This document shows positions 5,466 through 6,035 of a stretch of DNA of 6,035 nucleotides, one piece after another. The stretch covers positions 1-6,035 of the forward strand of contig CANBQJ010000222.1 in NCBI GenBank assembly GCA_947371645.1, in the 5' to 3' direction. Origin of the DNA: Burkholderiales bacterium. Lineage in GTDB: Bacteria; Pseudomonadota; Gammaproteobacteria; Burkholderiales; Burkholderiaceae. Below the pieces are notes generated by a model. That model ran no database searches. It saw nothing but the letters and a program-made list of their open reading frames with translations, and was not told where the DNA came from. The stretch's first letter is position 1; the number at the start of each line of letters is the position of its first letter. The position numbers and the translations under genes were made by a program.

Positions 5466-6035
5466 TCAATCGCCCGTGTGGCCCAGGGCCGAGATGTCCA
5501 GCCCCCTGCCCAGCGAACGGCGCACCACGTACAGCGGCCGGTTCTTGACCTCTTCGAAGATGCGAGCGATGTACTCGCCCAGGATGCCCAGAGAGATCAG
5601 CTGCAGGCCCACGAAGAAGAGCAGGCAGACGATGATGGTCGTCCAGCCCGAAACCGAGTTGCCGTTGATCAGGAAGTCGACGGTGATGAAAATGCCGTAG
5701 AGGAATGCGATGGCCGCCATGACGACACCGGCAATGCTGGCCACGCGCAGCGGCCAGGTGGTGAAGGCGGTGAGGCCGTCGATCGAAAAGGCCAGCAGGC
5801 GCAGCGCGCTGTAGTTGGACTTGCCGGCGGCGCGTTCCGCCGGTTCATAGGGGATGGCCACGGACTTGAAGCCCACCCAGGCGTACAGGCCCTTCATGAA
5901 GCGGTTGCGCTCGGGCAGGGCCAGCAGGGCGTCGACGACCGAGCGGTCCATGAGGCGGAAGTCCCCGGCATCGGGCGGCACCTGGAAGCGCGACTTGGCG
6001 TTGATCAGGCGGTAAAAGGCCCGGGTGCCCAGCTG
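5466..6035 (-). CDS. Polyprenyl-phosphate GT2 glycosyltransferase (GtrB/ArnC/DPM1-like), C-terminal part (5' partial)
   Basis: The last 189 residues of a family 2 glycosyltransferase are visible; the N-terminal part with the nucleotide-sugar-binding DxD region lies beyond the right edge. The GTG at 5981 is internal, since the frame runs unbroken to the window end with family-typical sequence (FYRLIN). Conserved elements in the visible part are DAGDFRLMDR (residues 22-31), RNRFMKG (43-49) and GKSNY (71-75). Two transmembrane helices (about 96-121 and 132-156) follow, then the cytoplasmic tail beginning GEYIARIFEEVKNRP (153-167). This architecture is that of enzymes that transfer a sugar from a UDP/GDP donor to undecaprenyl phosphate at the inner membrane, such as GtrB, ArnC and FlmF2. 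The following deacetylase ORF starts 2 bases after its stop codon, suggesting that the product, an Und-P-linked N-acetylated sugar, is the substrate of that enzyme. The sugar itself cannot be deduced from this part. Confidence 0.9.
   Translation of the reverse strand, partial: QLGTRAFYRLINAKSRFQVPPDAGDFRLMDRSVVDALLALPERNRFMKGLYAWVGFKSVAIPYEPAERAAGKSNYSALRLLAFSIDGLTAFTTWPLRVASIAGVVMAAIAFLYGIFITVDFLINGNSVSGWTTIIVCLLFFVGLQLISLGILGEYIARIFEEVKNRPLYVVRRSLGRGLDISALGHTGD

Noticed and set aside
4942..5700. + strand ORF (252 codons) across the deacetylase and GT2 genes
   Set aside because: It runs antisense across two clearly supported genes and shows no domain features.
1..6035. CRISPR arrays, tRNA/rRNA genes, insertion sequences or phage genes
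   Set aside because: No regularly spaced repeats, RNA gene signatures, transposase-like sequences or terminal inverted repeats were seen; nearly all sequence is explained by envelope-polysaccharide genes.

Overview
The window is GC-rich throughout, with codon third positions strongly biased to G/C. Its genes look like those of a betaproteobacterium, most likely Burkholderiales. That assignment is inferred from composition and gene types, not from a phylogenetic marker.

Layout: one partial gene on the + strand at the left edge (3-431) ends in a response-regulator receiver domain, probably the C-terminus of a hybrid histidine kinase. Everything else is on the - strand and is read from right to left. 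In transcription order these are: the C-terminal part of a polyprenyl-phosphate GT2 glycosyltransferase (5466-6035, running off the window); a ChbG/HpnK/NaxD-type carbohydrate deacetylase (4552-5463); an ArnT-like membrane glycosyltransferase (2758-4434); a 263-base gap; a very short chorismate-mutase-like ORF (2306-2494); and a full-length WbpM/CapD-type membrane-anchored nucleotide-sugar 4,6-dehydratase (459-2333). The + and - transcripts converge on a 27-base spacer that overlaps an imperfect hairpin.

How the genes may work together: GT2, deacetylase and ArnT-like transferase form a coherent three-step module. The GT2 enzyme would load an N-acetylated sugar onto undecaprenyl phosphate, the YdjC-family enzyme would remove the acetyl group, and the ArnT-like enzyme would transfer the amino sugar to an acceptor outside the inner membrane. 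This is the logic of the Francisella FlmF2-NaxD-FlmK and Bordetella Lgm pathways, which add galactosamine or glucosamine to lipid A phosphates. The dehydratase next to it would supply a 4-keto-6-deoxy-HexNAc precursor for O-antigen or capsule, so the region looks like a cell-envelope polysaccharide/LPS modification locus.

The oddest item is the 62-codon AroQ-like ORF. It has an excellent ribosome binding site and keeps the first two active-site arginines of the AroQ fold. It lacks the catalytic lysine and the rest of the enzyme, and it overlaps the start of the dehydratase gene by 28 bases. It may be a relic now used as a translational leader, or a non-enzymatic small protein.
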